The notes below the pieces were generated by a model, which saw only the letters and a program-made list of their open reading frames with translations, was not told the DNA's origin and did no database searches. Shown here in pieces: positions 1 through 7,560 of a stretch of 41,464 nucleotides of DNA. The position numbers were made by a program, and so were the translations under genes. The number at the start of each line of letters is the position of its first letter. Position 1 is the first letter of the stretch. The stretch spans positions 1 to 41,464 of the forward strand of contig NZ_JAHHIR010000095.1 of NCBI RefSeq assembly GCF_018678075.1, given 5' to 3'. Source of the DNA: Epibacterium ulvae. GTDB lineage: Bacteria; Pseudomonadota; Alphaproteobacteria; Rhodobacterales; Rhodobacteraceae.

Positions 1-354
1 CCGCTGTCCAAACGGCATCGCGTTTTGGGCTGGTATCGGCTTGGGTGAAGGAAAATTGATGGCGTCCAACGCGCCCAAACTGATGCTAAGCCACTCCGGA
101 AAAGACGATCAAGGGCACCAATCCATGAGAAATGAAGCCGAACAATCTCATCTCGCACTATCCTCGGCTGAATCTGACTAGCGCTTTCCCCAAAGCGCGC
201 GCCCAGACCCCACGGCTTCCTCCTAGTCATGTTTCCCAACGCGGGCCACCGTCGCATCAAGCCGAAATGGAGCGCTCAGGCCCGCATCGAAAAACCTTAA
301 ACGTTGTTGCCTTTCGCTGCGGATGCTCCAAGGGCTGCTTTCGTCAGGCGAGTT
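1..354. other. Left-edge region with no supported gene
   Basis: I see no convincing coding region here. A plus-strand open frame at 132-380 has an unnatural Pro/Arg/His-rich composition and overlaps the end of the next gene, so I do not accept it. On the minus strand a 21-codon frame at 86-151 starts with ATG and would encode a short hydrophobic peptide (starting MRLFGF and ending FSGVA). It looks like the start of a signal peptide or a degraded gene, but it stops at TAG and has no clear ribosome binding site. The stretch may be a decayed gene or the remnant of a rearrangement. Confidence 0.4.
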
Positions 355-921
355 CTATCTTGCCAGCCATCTTGCGATGATTGACCACAGCAGCAGGCCC
401 AGAAGGCCCAGAAGGCCAAGCAAAGCCGTTTGTGATAGAAATCCAGACCACGAGCTGATCAGAATGTAGGTTTCCATAAGCTCAGGGTAGTCGATGTATC
501 TGCGCGGCTTTGGCAGAATGAAAGCAAGCACTCCTTGAAATGAGGTGCTGCCGATCAGCGCGATATGCAGAATCCAAAATAAAAATTTGGTCAGGGCGGG
601 GTTTCGCATCGCCCCAAATCGCGTTTGCACCCATGTTATTACGCCGAAGACCGCCATTGCGATGGCAATGTTCCACAGGAAGTGGCCATGGCTCACAACG
701 TAGTAGGTGTCATGATATGCAGGTTCCGCTTCTCGGACTTGGCTTAGAGCAATTTGGATTTGCGCGAAACTGACAGCGCCGAAAACTGCGTAGACAACTG
801 CAACTGCAAAGAAAAGTGCGGCGGGCTTCCAGCCGCGGAGATGAGCCAGAAGCGGAGCAAGGATCAAACCAAAAAGAAGCGTAACTGAATAGATCAAAAT
901 CAATTCCTCGGGAATTTTCAT
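355..921 (-). CDS. Small membrane protein resembling haem-copper oxidase subunit I (helix X region)
   Basis: This is a protein of about 190 residues with about five predicted membrane helices (roughly residues 10-31, 38-61, 83-102, 113-140 and 151-186, numbered from the upstream GTG at 933). Residues 74-87 read HDTYYVVSHGHFLW, closely matching the helix X signature of cytochrome c oxidase subunit I (HDTYYVVAHFHYV), where the two His bind haem a3 and haem a. His82 and His84 occupy those positions. A full CtaD is over 500 residues with twelve helices and three further Cu/haem His ligands, so this cannot be a working oxidase core. It could be a haem-binding or assembly protein, or a stand-alone relative. 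Start: ATG at 921 or GTG at 933; neither has a strong ribosome binding site. It is divergent from the WYL regulator at 1211. I infer membrane location; function is unknown. Confidence 0.7.
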   Translation of the reverse strand: MKIPEELILIYSVTLLFGLILAPLLAHLRGWKPAALFFAVAVVYAVFGAVSFAQIQIALSQVREAEPAYHDTYYVVSHGHFLWNIAIAMAVFGVITWVQTRFGAMRNPALTKFLFWILHIALIGSTSFQGVLAFILPKPRRYIDYPELMETYILISSWSGFLSQTALLGLLGLLGLLLWSIIARWLAR

Positions 922-1115
922 TCCATGTGCCACTGAAGCGGACGTTTATCAATGTCGCAGCATCAGGAACTCTGGGCTCAAAGCCCGAATTCGCCGCGTT
1001 CAGTTCGAACGGCTGCTGTTTGTCGCCAAGTTTTATGCGGACCTGCCGCGCCGATCTAACTACAACAAAACAAGTTCTGCATATCGGCGCGGCATAATCC
1101 GAACCTCGGCATTAT

Positions 1116-1145
1116 GGCTATTTTGCCGACATCGGCATAATAGCC
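1116..1145. promoter_or_regulatory. Near-perfect 30-bp palindrome, candidate operator
   Basis: The arms are GGCTATTTTGCCGA (1116-1129) and TCGGCATAATAGCC (1132-1145), separated by two bases, with 13 of 14 positions complementary. Related half-sites occur just to the left: GGCATAATCC near 1091 and CGGCATTAT near 1108. The element lies in the 290-bp divergent region between the oxidase-like membrane protein gene and the WYL regulator gene, about 65 bp upstream of the regulator's ATG. An autoregulatory operator for the adjacent regulator is the simplest reading; this is inference from position and symmetry. Confidence 0.55.
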
Positions 1146-1168
1146 ACTGAACGATGGAGGCCAGCTGA

Positions 1169-1205
1169 TACCCTTGACGGGCGGCAGGTCCATGCGCCAA
1201 GGGTA
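1169..1205 (+). promoter_or_regulatory. Inverted repeat overlapping the ribosome binding site of the WYL regulator gene
   Basis: TACCCTTG at 1169-1176 is fully complementary to CAAGGGTA at 1198-1205, with a 21-base loop. The right arm contains AAGGG, the only plausible Shine-Dalgarno sequence for the ATG at 1211, so the folded mRNA would hide it. This may limit translation of the regulator. The loop is long and no alternative pairing partner is obvious, so it is not a clear riboswitch. Confidence 0.3.
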
Positions 1206-1210
1206 GCCCC

Positions 1211-1882
1211 ATGCGCCGCACCGACCGACTGTTTGAAATCATCCAAATCCTGCGCGCCGGTGGGCTGCATCGCGCGCAGGACATTGCCGATCGGCTGGAA
1301 GTTTCGGTGCGCACGGTCTACCGCGATATGGACACGCTCGTGGCCTCGGGCGTGCCGGTTGAGGGCGCGCGCGGCGTGGGCTATCTGGTGCGCGAACAGA
1401 TCACCCTGCCACCACTGAACCTGACAGCAGCAGAACTGGAAGCGCTGAACCTCGGCATGGCGATTGTGGCCGAGGCCGCCGATCCAGACTTGAAAAACGC
1501 AGCCCTGTCACTGGCGGAAAAAATCGATGCGGTGCTGCCCACCCAAACAGTGGCCGAGGCGGACGCCTGGAAATTCGCCGTCTACCCGTTCGCCGATGCG
1601 GCGCGGGGATTTTCCCATATGGCGACCCTGCGCGCAGCCATCAAAGCGCGCCAGAAACTCTCGCTGCAGTATTGCCGCATTGATGGCACGCTGACCGAAC
1701 GGGTTATCCGCCCGCTGCATATGGAATATTGGGGCCGAGTCTGGACGCTAACCGCCTGGTGTGAGACGCGCGCGGCCTTCCGGGTCTTCCGGGTGGATCT
1801 GATCGAAGAGGCAACCGCCCTGCCCGAACTGTTTGTGGATGAGCCGGGAAAAACCCTGGCCGAATATGACCCCGAACACTGA
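1211..1882 (+). CDS. WYL-domain transcriptional regulator (YafY/DeoR-like HTH)
   Basis: The 223-residue protein starts with a winged helix-turn-helix of the HTH_11 type (about residues 1-57; DIADRLEVSVRTVYRDMDTL is the recognition region). A WYL domain follows at about 130-210, with PLHMEYWGRVWTLTAWC where WYL proteins usually read GRWYLVAWC. The length is normal for the short one-HTH, one-WYL class. WYL domains are thought to sense ligands, often nucleic acid or nucleotide in stress and phage-response regulators, but the ligand here cannot be predicted. The gene is divergent from the oxidase-like membrane protein gene, with a palindrome between them at 1116-1145, so it probably regulates that gene, itself, or both. 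Start: ATG at 1211 preceded by AAGGG at 1199-1203. Confidence 0.88.
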   Translation: MRRTDRLFEIIQILRAGGLHRAQDIADRLEVSVRTVYRDMDTLVASGVPVEGARGVGYLVREQITLPPLNLTAAELEALNLGMAIVAEAADPDLKNAALSLAEKIDAVLPTQTVAEADAWKFAVYPFADAARGFSHMATLRAAIKARQKLSLQYCRIDGTLTERVIRPLHMEYWGRVWTLTAWCETRAAFRVFRVDLIEEATALPELFVDEPGKTLAEYDPEH

Positions 1883-1892
1883 GCCACACGAA

Positions 1893-1944
1893 TTTCATCT
1901 TTTTTAAAAATACTTCCGCCGGAGGCAGCCGGGCCATGCCCGGC
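1893..1944. terminator. Hairpin and A/T run between convergent genes
   Basis: A perfect stem GCCGGGC-CAT-GCCCGGC lies at 1928-1944. On the minus strand it is followed by CTCCGGCGGAAGTATTTTT, giving a T run near 1905-1911; on the plus strand a run of T then A lies at 1896-1911. It sits between the convergent ends of the WYL regulator and the ABC ATPase and most likely ends the ABC ATPase transcript. The CCTCCGGCGG..TATTT element resembles a sequence often seen between genes in Rhodobacteraceae, from memory and not checked. Confidence 0.4.
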
Positions 1945-1963
1945 TTCACTTGGCTCTCCCCGA

Positions 1964-3088
1964 TCACTTGGGGAAGATAAAACACCGCCGCCGTGGCACC
2001 GTGAGCCACATGGCCCGCCCGGTTTCGGGCAAAAACACATTGGGCACTGTCGCCTTGAGGATGGAGCCGTCAAAATCCATTTTGAACTCCACCAGGCTTT
2101 CGTGCCCCAAAAACCGCGCGCGCGCAACCGTGCCACGGGCGGCGACACCATCAGTGGCGGTGGGCAACGGACCAGTGCCGTTGCGGTCAAAATCGATCCG
2201 GACATGTTGGGGGCGAAACACCAGCTCGACCTCGGTCCCATCGGGATGACCCGGTGCCAGGAACTGGCCAAACGGCGTGTCCACCAGAGCACCATTCACT
2301 GTGCCATCCAATGCGTTGAGATCGCTAAAGAATCCCACAGCCGCCTTATCCGCTGGTCGGGTGTAGACATTGTAGGGCGCGCCCTGTTGGACAATCTTTC
2401 CGCCGCGCATCAACGCGATTTCATCGGCCATGCGCATGGCTTCTTCGGGTTCATGGGTGACCAGCAGAACGGCGGTATCCTCTTCTTTCAACAGGCTCAG
2501 CGTCTCATCCCGGATGCCATCACGCAGCCGGTTGTCTAGGCCTGAAAACGGTTCATCCATCAACATGATACGCGGACGCGGTGCCAGCGCGCGGGCCAAG
2601 GCCACCCGTTGCTGTTCGCCACCCGACAGCTGATGGGGGAATTCGTCGATATATTGGCTGAGGGAGACTTTGGCCAACAGCTCCTCAACCCGGGCGCGTT
2701 TCTGATCTTTTGGCCCTTTCAGACCAAAGGCCACATTGTCCGCGACGCACAGATGAGGAAACAGGGCAAAGTCCTGGAACATCAACCCGATTTCGCGCCG
2801 CTCCGGGGGAACGCGAAACACCGTGTCGCAAATCAGGTTGCCATCCACATAGATCTCACCCGCGTCCTGCATCTCCACGCCGGCAATGATACGCAGGGTG
2901 GTGGATTTGCCGCAGCCGGATGGGCCCAGCAGACAGGTGACCTTGCCGGCTTGGATGGTCAGCGACACGCTATCCACAACGGGACGGCCGTCAAAGAAGC
3001 GGCGGATGTTGCGGATCTCAAGCCGTGGCGCGGGTGCGGTTTGCAGGGGCTGGGCAGAGGTGTTCATAGATGCATTGGCCTTTTGCAT
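1964..3088 (-). CDS. ABC transporter ATP-binding protein, FbpC/PotA-like (Fe3+ or polyamine type)
   Basis: The ATPase subunit of an ABC importer, 374 residues. Visible motifs: Walker A GPSGCGKS at 55-62, Q-loop Gln105, signature LSGGE at 154-158, Walker B IMLMDE at 175-180, switch His212, and a C-terminal TOBE-like region from about 250 (RPQHVRIDF). The layout and length match the FbpC/CysA/PotA/MalK class, and the nucleotide-binding domain is most like Fe3+-type FbpC. No permease or binding-protein gene is adjacent, so the partner permease must be elsewhere or the gene is an orphan. The annotated ATG at 3088 has no good ribosome binding site; an ATG at 3067 (MNTSAQP) is an alternative. The 147-bp gap from the upstream AlkC gene suggests its own promoter. 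The substrate is uncertain. Confidence 0.85.
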   Translation of the reverse strand: MQKANASMNTSAQPLQTAPAPRLEIRNIRRFFDGRPVVDSVSLTIQAGKVTCLLGPSGCGKSTTLRIIAGVEMQDAGEIYVDGNLICDTVFRVPPERREIGLMFQDFALFPHLCVADNVAFGLKGPKDQKRARVEELLAKVSLSQYIDEFPHQLSGGEQQRVALARALAPRPRIMLMDEPFSGLDNRLRDGIRDETLSLLKEEDTAVLLVTHEPEEAMRMADEIALMRGGKIVQQGAPYNVYTRPADKAAVGFFSDLNALDGTVNGALVDTPFGQFLAPGHPDGTEVELVFRPQHVRIDFDRNGTGPLPTATDGVAARGTVARARFLGHESLVEFKMDFDGSILKATVPNVFLPETGRAMWLTVPRRRCFIFPK

Positions 3089-3235
3089 GTGTCGGGACTG
3101 TCACCGGGCACCTGCCGCAGATACCAATCCCGACTAAAACACGCAAGATCGCCCGACAGTGTGGCCTGCGTCACTTTTTTGGAAACAGCGCTCCATTGGG
3201 CCGAAACCCCGCAATCAGCCCCACAACCGCAGGCC

Positions 3236-4354
3236 TTACGCGTACAAATCAAACGCCGCCGTGGCGCGCACCACGCCGTTCACCATCACCTCGATCCGAT
3301 GTGGTCCGGGATAAAGGGTAAAGGTGGAGGCATTGCCTTTGAGCGGGTGTTTTTTGGCGAGCGTCAATGTGCCATTTTTGAGCTTGGCCTGCTTCAGCTT
3401 GAACACCTTGCGCCGCTCGGCCCCGTTGGGTTTGGGAAAGTAGAGGCAGTAGTCCGCCAGCACTGGCAGGTCCTCGGCCGCGCTCAGCGTGCATTCGATT
3501 TGCAAGGCACTGCCGATTTGCAAGGTCTCTGCGCCAAGTTTCAAATCGACCTGCACATCGGCATCCGGGTGGTAGCCGAGCAGTTTCATCGCGCCTGGAT
3601 GACCCTCTTTGACTAACCCGCGCAGGGCGTGGTTGGTCATCCAACGCAGCTCTTTTTCTGCCTGCGTGCCTTGATCGGCCCAGACTTGCAGACGGTCCAG
3701 AACCAGATCGGGCTGTTTCTTGGAGATATCGTTCAGGTGATTGGCCACCGAGCGGGTGACATAGCGGGTGGGATCCCGGTGCAGGATGTCGAGGATTGGC
3801 ATCGGGTCGCCAAGCTCCAGCCCTACGGCCTCCCCCCAGGGAAGACGCGGTCGCGTGCCCTCGCTGGCCAGGCGACGCACGTGGTAATTGTCGTGGCGCG
3901 CCCAATCGGTCATCCGCGCCAGTGTCGTGTCGCGCCAGTGGTTCAAAAAGGGACGGATGGCCCACTCCATGGAGAACCGCTGGGTGATGTCCGCGATCAG
4001 ATCAAGCGACAGATCAGGATGCGCTGCAAGCCCTTTGGCAACCACAAATTCCCCAAGCGGGGCAAAGATGAAATCGCCGAAATCATCATCACTGCGGGTC
4101 GGGTCCAGCGGCAGTGGCAGGGCCGCGCGCAACATCGGTGCGACCTCTGGCAGATCGGCGGGCAGATGCTGGCACAGAACATCCGCAATCCATTGGATGC
4201 GCTCTTTAAGCTCCAGCTCCAGCAAACGTTCCATGACGTCGCCCTCAAATCGGGTCGCGTCAAAGTCTGTGGAGGCGGAGGAAAAAAGCCCGGCGAGATA
4301 CCGGACTTTTTCCTGATTAAACAGCTGATCTTTTAACGAAAAACCAGATGCCAT
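3236..4354 (-). CDS. DNA alkylation repair glycosylase AlkC with C-terminal Ig-like domain
   Basis: A 372-residue HEAT-like-repeat DNA glycosylase of the AlkC branch of the AlkC/AlkD superfamily, which removes cationic N3-alkyladenine and 3-methylcytosine type lesions. Residues 1 to about 265 form the helical repeat domain, with family-typical blocks: AIRPFLNHW, HVRRLASEGTRPRLPWG and YVTRSVANHLNDISKKQPDLVLDRLQVW. From about 270 to 372 the sequence becomes beta-rich (DVQVDLKLG to YPGPHRIEVMVNG), as expected for the immunoglobulin-like domain described in one group of AlkC enzymes. The start lies 3 bp after the SDR gene stop with no Shine-Dalgarno of its own, so translation is probably coupled to the SDR. 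No ada or alkB gene is nearby. Confidence 0.88.
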   Translation of the reverse strand: MASGFSLKDQLFNQEKVRYLAGLFSSASTDFDATRFEGDVMERLLELELKERIQWIADVLCQHLPADLPEVAPMLRAALPLPLDPTRSDDDFGDFIFAPLGEFVVAKGLAAHPDLSLDLIADITQRFSMEWAIRPFLNHWRDTTLARMTDWARHDNYHVRRLASEGTRPRLPWGEAVGLELGDPMPILDILHRDPTRYVTRSVANHLNDISKKQPDLVLDRLQVWADQGTQAEKELRWMTNHALRGLVKEGHPGAMKLLGYHPDADVQVDLKLGAETLQIGSALQIECTLSAAEDLPVLADYCLYFPKPNGAERRKVFKLKQAKLKNGTLTLAKKHPLKGNASTFTLYPGPHRIEVMVNGVVRATAAFDLYA

Positions 4355-4357
4355 GGT

Positions 4358-5137
4358 CTACAGCGTGGCGTTGGTGGAGCCGCCATCCAGCAGGATGTTC
4401 TGACCGACCATAAAGCCCGCGTGCTGGGAGCACATAAACGCGCAGGTCGCACCAAATTCCTGACGGGTGCCATAGCGGCGCGCCGGAATGGTGGCAGAGC
4501 GTTTGGCGTGGGCTTCATCCACCGTGATGCCTTCGCGATCCGCCACCGCCTGATCCAGCGAGGACGCGCGATCGGTTGCGTGAATACCGGGGAGCAAGTT
4601 GTTGATGTTCACCCCAAATTCCGCCACTTGCCGCGCGGTGCCACCAACATAACCGGTCAGACCAGCGCGGGCCGCATTCGACAGACCCAACTGCGGGATC
4701 GGCGCCTTGACCGATTGCGAGGTGATGTTGACCACCCGGCCCCAGCCGCGATCCATCATGCCCGGCAACAGCGCCTTCATCAGCGCGATTGGGGTCAGCA
4801 TATTGGCGTCCAGCGCCTTGATGAAATCATCACGGTCCCAATCGCTCCACAGACCCGGAGGGGGACCGCCTGCGTTATTGACCAGAATGTCCAACTGACT
4901 GGCAGCTTCCAGCACTTTGGCGCGACCGTCCTCAGAGGTGATATCTGCTGCAATTGCAGTCACTTCCACGCCATATGTGTCGCGGATCGCTTGGGCAGAA
5001 GCGTCCAGAGCCTCGCTGCCGCGTGCGTTCATCACCAGGTTCACACCGGCTTCGGCAAGCGCCTCGGCGCAGCCCAGACCCAACCCTTTACTACTGGCGC
5101 AGACCAGCGCCGTTTTACCAGAAATCCCGAGATCCAT
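4358..5137 (-). CDS. SDR-family protein lacking the canonical catalytic Tyr and Lys
   Basis: A 259-residue Rossmann-fold protein of the short-chain dehydrogenase/reductase family. The nucleotide-binding region reads CASSKGLGLG (13-22), an imperfect TGxxxGxG; NNAG is intact at 87-90 and the catalytic Ser is Ser140. Thirteen residues later, where the YxxxK motif belongs, the sequence is S153-NAA-R157, so Tyr and Lys are replaced by Ser and Arg. This fits the 3-oxoacyl-ACP-reductase-like SDR subgroup known for imperfect cofactor and active-site motifs. The enzymatic role is therefore uncertain; it may bind a ligand or catalyse differently. Start at 5137 is chosen because AGAAGGGA precedes that ATG; an upstream in-frame extension to 5251 lacks support. 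It forms an operon with alkC 3 bp downstream. Confidence 0.82.
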   Translation of the reverse strand: MDLGISGKTALVCASSKGLGLGCAEALAEAGVNLVMNARGSEALDASAQAIRDTYGVEVTAIAADITSEDGRAKVLEAASQLDILVNNAGGPPPGLWSDWDRDDFIKALDANMLTPIALMKALLPGMMDRGWGRVVNITSQSVKAPIPQLGLSNAARAGLTGYVGGTARQVAEFGVNINNLLPGIHATDRASSLDQAVADREGITVDEAHAKRSATIPARRYGTRQEFGATCAFMCSQHAGFMVGQNILLDGGSTNATL

Positions 5138-5293
5138 GATCTTTCCCTTCTGAACATGTTCTTTGCGCGTGGACATTTGCACAGGCACATCCGAGTGACC
5201 AGCCCCGCCGCGCCACGAAATGTTCAGAGCCCGGACCGCAAATGGCCACAATCCTAAATTAATGACTTACTCACTGTCTTGTTTGAGAATTCA

Positions 5294-6346
5294 ATGCGCC
5301 TTATCTCCATTCCTTCGCTTTCCCGGGTGACCAACCGCTCCATGTCCGAAACTTCAGCATCCATTCTGGCCATTCCTGCCTATCGCGCGGCGCAATTCCG
5401 TGTCGATGCCGGTGCCAATATGGGCGACAATCTGGGCGTGTTTGACGATCTGGTTCTGGATGATGTCTATGAGCTGCGCAATGCAAACGCGCCGCGCCGG
5501 TTGAGCGTTGCGGCCTTTCGCGATGGACGGCTGGCGGTGGCGCAGGACACGCAGATGGGCGCGGTAGATGCGGATCTGCATCTGGACTGCAGCCTGACCC
5601 TGATGCCGGCGCGTGGCGCAAATGTTGAAGCTTTGGTGGCGGTGGAAGTCGACGCTGAGGGCATGATTGCCGAGATTTACCTGCTGCCGCTGGCACCGCT
5701 GAAGGCTGATCAGGGCTATACGCTGGTCAAGGCCGAGCGCGCCGAGACTCGGCGCAAACTGGCGCAGATCGCCTGTGTGTCCTTTAGCCGGGGCACCCAT
5801 ATAACACTGGCCTCCGGGGCCCAACGCCAGATTGAGGATCTGATGGTGGGCGACCGGGTGCTAACGCGCGATGACGGGCCGCAAGCTATCCGCTGGATCG
5901 GGCAGACAACATCACGTGCGGTCGGGGCTTTGGCACCGATCCTGATCCGCAAAGGCGCGCTGAACAATGCCGAGGATCTGGTAGTCAGCCCGGATCACAA
6001 ATTGATGGTCTATCAACGCACCGACGCCATCGGCACCGGCGTGCCGGAGGTTCTGGTGCGCGCCCGTGATCTGGTCAACGGCAGCTCGGTAGTGGTGCAG
6101 GACGGCGGCTATATCGACTATTTCCAGATCCTGTTTGACCGCCATCACATCATCTATGCCGAAGGGATCGCTGCCGAGACCCTGTTTCTTGACCCCTTTA
6201 CCGAACCGGCCCTGCCGGCCGATCTGTTGTCGCAGATGCGCAAGCCGGATGACGCGCGCCAATCGCTGCCCTTTGTGGAAACCGTCAAGGGGCAATTGCC
6301 CAAGGGCGACGCGGCTGCAATCCTCAAGGAAGCATCCCGCCGGTAA
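5294..6346 (+). CDS. Hint (Hedgehog/intein) domain-containing protein
   Basis: A protein of about 350 residues. The N-terminal half (to about residue 155) is a beta-rich region rich in Asp (for example NMGDNLGVFDDLVLDDVYEL), followed by a Hint domain from about 166 to 310 (CVSFSRGTHIT, then IEDLMVGDRVLTRDDGPQAIRWIGQ, VSPDHKLM and FDRHHIIYAEGIAAETLF). Hint domains are autoprocessing folds shared by inteins and Hedgehog. In most bacterial Hint_2 proteins the nucleophile sits in CFxxGT; here Ser168 fills that place and Cys166 lies two residues earlier (numbered from an in-frame TTG at 5279). The downstream block B-like DHK and the DRHH near the end are retained. Roseobacters carry many such proteins and their roles are mostly unknown. 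ATG at 5294 has weak GAGA upstream; ATG at 5342 is an alternative. Confidence 0.8.
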   Translation: MRLISIPSLSRVTNRSMSETSASILAIPAYRAAQFRVDAGANMGDNLGVFDDLVLDDVYELRNANAPRRLSVAAFRDGRLAVAQDTQMGAVDADLHLDCSLTLMPARGANVEALVAVEVDAEGMIAEIYLLPLAPLKADQGYTLVKAERAETRRKLAQIACVSFSRGTHITLASGAQRQIEDLMVGDRVLTRDDGPQAIRWIGQTTSRAVGALAPILIRKGALNNAEDLVVSPDHKLMVYQRTDAIGTGVPEVLVRARDLVNGSSVVVQDGGYIDYFQILFDRHHIIYAEGIAAETLFLDPFTEPALPADLLSQMRKPDDARQSLPFVETVKGQLPKGDAAAILKEASRR

Positions 6347-6484
6347 ATCCGGCACCTGCCGCAGTGCAGCGCGTTTTTACGCAGCTTTACCTGTCACGCG
6401 ATTTACTCACTTGGGTGGCAAACCTATCGTCGATCTATGATTTCAGCTGCGCCGCGTGGCGCCATTTCTAGTTCGGGGATAACG

Positions 6485-7540
6485 ATGTATTTGGAAACCT
6501 CTGCTCTTCCCAAGTTCAAGACTCAAGGCCAGCACTCGATTTCGGGCCTGTCGTCAGGCGCCTTTATGACGGTGCAGATGCATGTGGCCCATTCGGCGGA
6601 TTTCATGGGGGCGGGTGTGATTGCGGGCGGCCCCTATCGCTGTGTCGAATCCTACCTGGGCAGCGTCCAGAAACCTGCGGACGCCTATGTGTTGAACGCG
6701 CTTTACATCGCGATGAACCCGCTGACCAAGGACACAGCCCCCAATGGTAAAGATCTGGCAGAGCTGGCGCGTTGCACCGGTGGCATCGACGACATCGCCA
6801 ATCTGAAGGACGACAAGGTCTATGTGTTCACCGGCTCCAAGGACAAGGTCGTGCGCTCTGTCTCGGTCGCGGCGACGCGGGATTTTTATCTTAACCTTGG
6901 TGTCGCGGAAAAGAACATGATGTTTGAGGATGCCGTGCCTGCCGGTCATTCGATCATCACTTTGAACGAGACCGACTCGCCGCTCGGGGCTAATAAACCG
7001 CCTTATATTAACAAGGGCGACTTTGTTCAGTCGCATCAGATCCTCAAACACATCTATGGGAGTCTGAAACCCGCAGCCCATGCCACCACCGGGCGCTATG
7101 TGCGGTTTGAGCAAAAGCCGTTTGTGGGGGATGAGGACGCCAGGGCCAGCATGTCGCAATATGGCTATGCCTATATCCCATCCGAGGTCGACAAAGGCAC
7201 CGCCGAGGCCAAGGGCGTCCATATCGTGATGCATGGCTGCAAACAGGGCTATTCCTATGTGAATTATGTCAACGGGCGCGCGGACAAGGAAAACCAGCCG
7301 CCCTTTGGCATGCGCTACGTGACCTCAACCGGTTATGTTGAGATGGCCGAAGCCAATAACATCATCATGCTGTTTCCCCAAGCAGTGGGGGCGGACACAA
7401 ATGCAGCCCAAAACCCAGAAGGATGCTGGGATTGGTGGGGCTATAGCGATACCGAGTCCGACCAGCCGGATTATTACTCCAAAAACGCCATCCAAATTCG
7501 TGCCATCCATGGGATGTTGTCCCAGCTTGCCGACCTCTAA
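6485..7540 (+). CDS. Poly(3-hydroxybutyrate) depolymerase-like hydrolase, type 2 (permuted) catalytic domain
   Basis: A 351-residue alpha/beta hydrolase. The lipase box GLSSG at 21-25 (nucleophile Ser23) is at the very N-terminus, Asp120 (GSKD) and His155 (AGHS) follow, and the oxyanion segment VMHGCKQ is near 248-254. The order Ser-Asp-His-oxyanion is that of type 2 (circularly permuted) extracellular PHB depolymerases, as in the Penicillium funiculosum enzyme, whereas type 1 enzymes have the oxyanion residue first. The N-terminus (MYLETSALPKFK) is not a signal peptide and there is no substrate-binding or linker domain, so the protein appears to be cytoplasmic or exported unusually. ATG at 6485 is preceded by GGGGAT at 6475-6480. 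A phasin-like gene follows 20 bp downstream, supporting a role in PHB granule turnover. Confidence 0.85.
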   Translation: MYLETSALPKFKTQGQHSISGLSSGAFMTVQMHVAHSADFMGAGVIAGGPYRCVESYLGSVQKPADAYVLNALYIAMNPLTKDTAPNGKDLAELARCTGGIDDIANLKDDKVYVFTGSKDKVVRSVSVAATRDFYLNLGVAEKNMMFEDAVPAGHSIITLNETDSPLGANKPPYINKGDFVQSHQILKHIYGSLKPAAHATTGRYVRFEQKPFVGDEDARASMSQYGYAYIPSEVDKGTAEAKGVHIVMHGCKQGYSYVNYVNGRADKENQPPFGMRYVTSTGYVEMAEANNIIMLFPQAVGADTNAAQNPEGCWDWWGYSDTESDQPDYYSKNAIQIRAIHGMLSQLADL

Positions 7541-7560
7541 CGCCCAAAAGGATCAAACAG

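Noticed and set aside
132-380. Plus-strand open frame of 82 codons
   Set aside because: Composition is Pro/Arg/Ser-rich and unlike a protein, there is no ribosome binding site, and it runs into the end of the minus-strand membrane protein gene.
5138-5251. N-terminal extension of the SDR protein
   Set aside because: The extension has no homology-like pattern and the ATG at 5137 has a good ribosome binding site and begins the Rossmann fold at the expected distance.
6351-6380. CTGC/GCAG repeats upstream of the PHB depolymerase, possible PhaR operator
   Set aside because: The spacings are 1 and 6 bases, whereas the site I recall for Rhodobacter PhaR has 3; GC-rich DNA gives such matches by chance.
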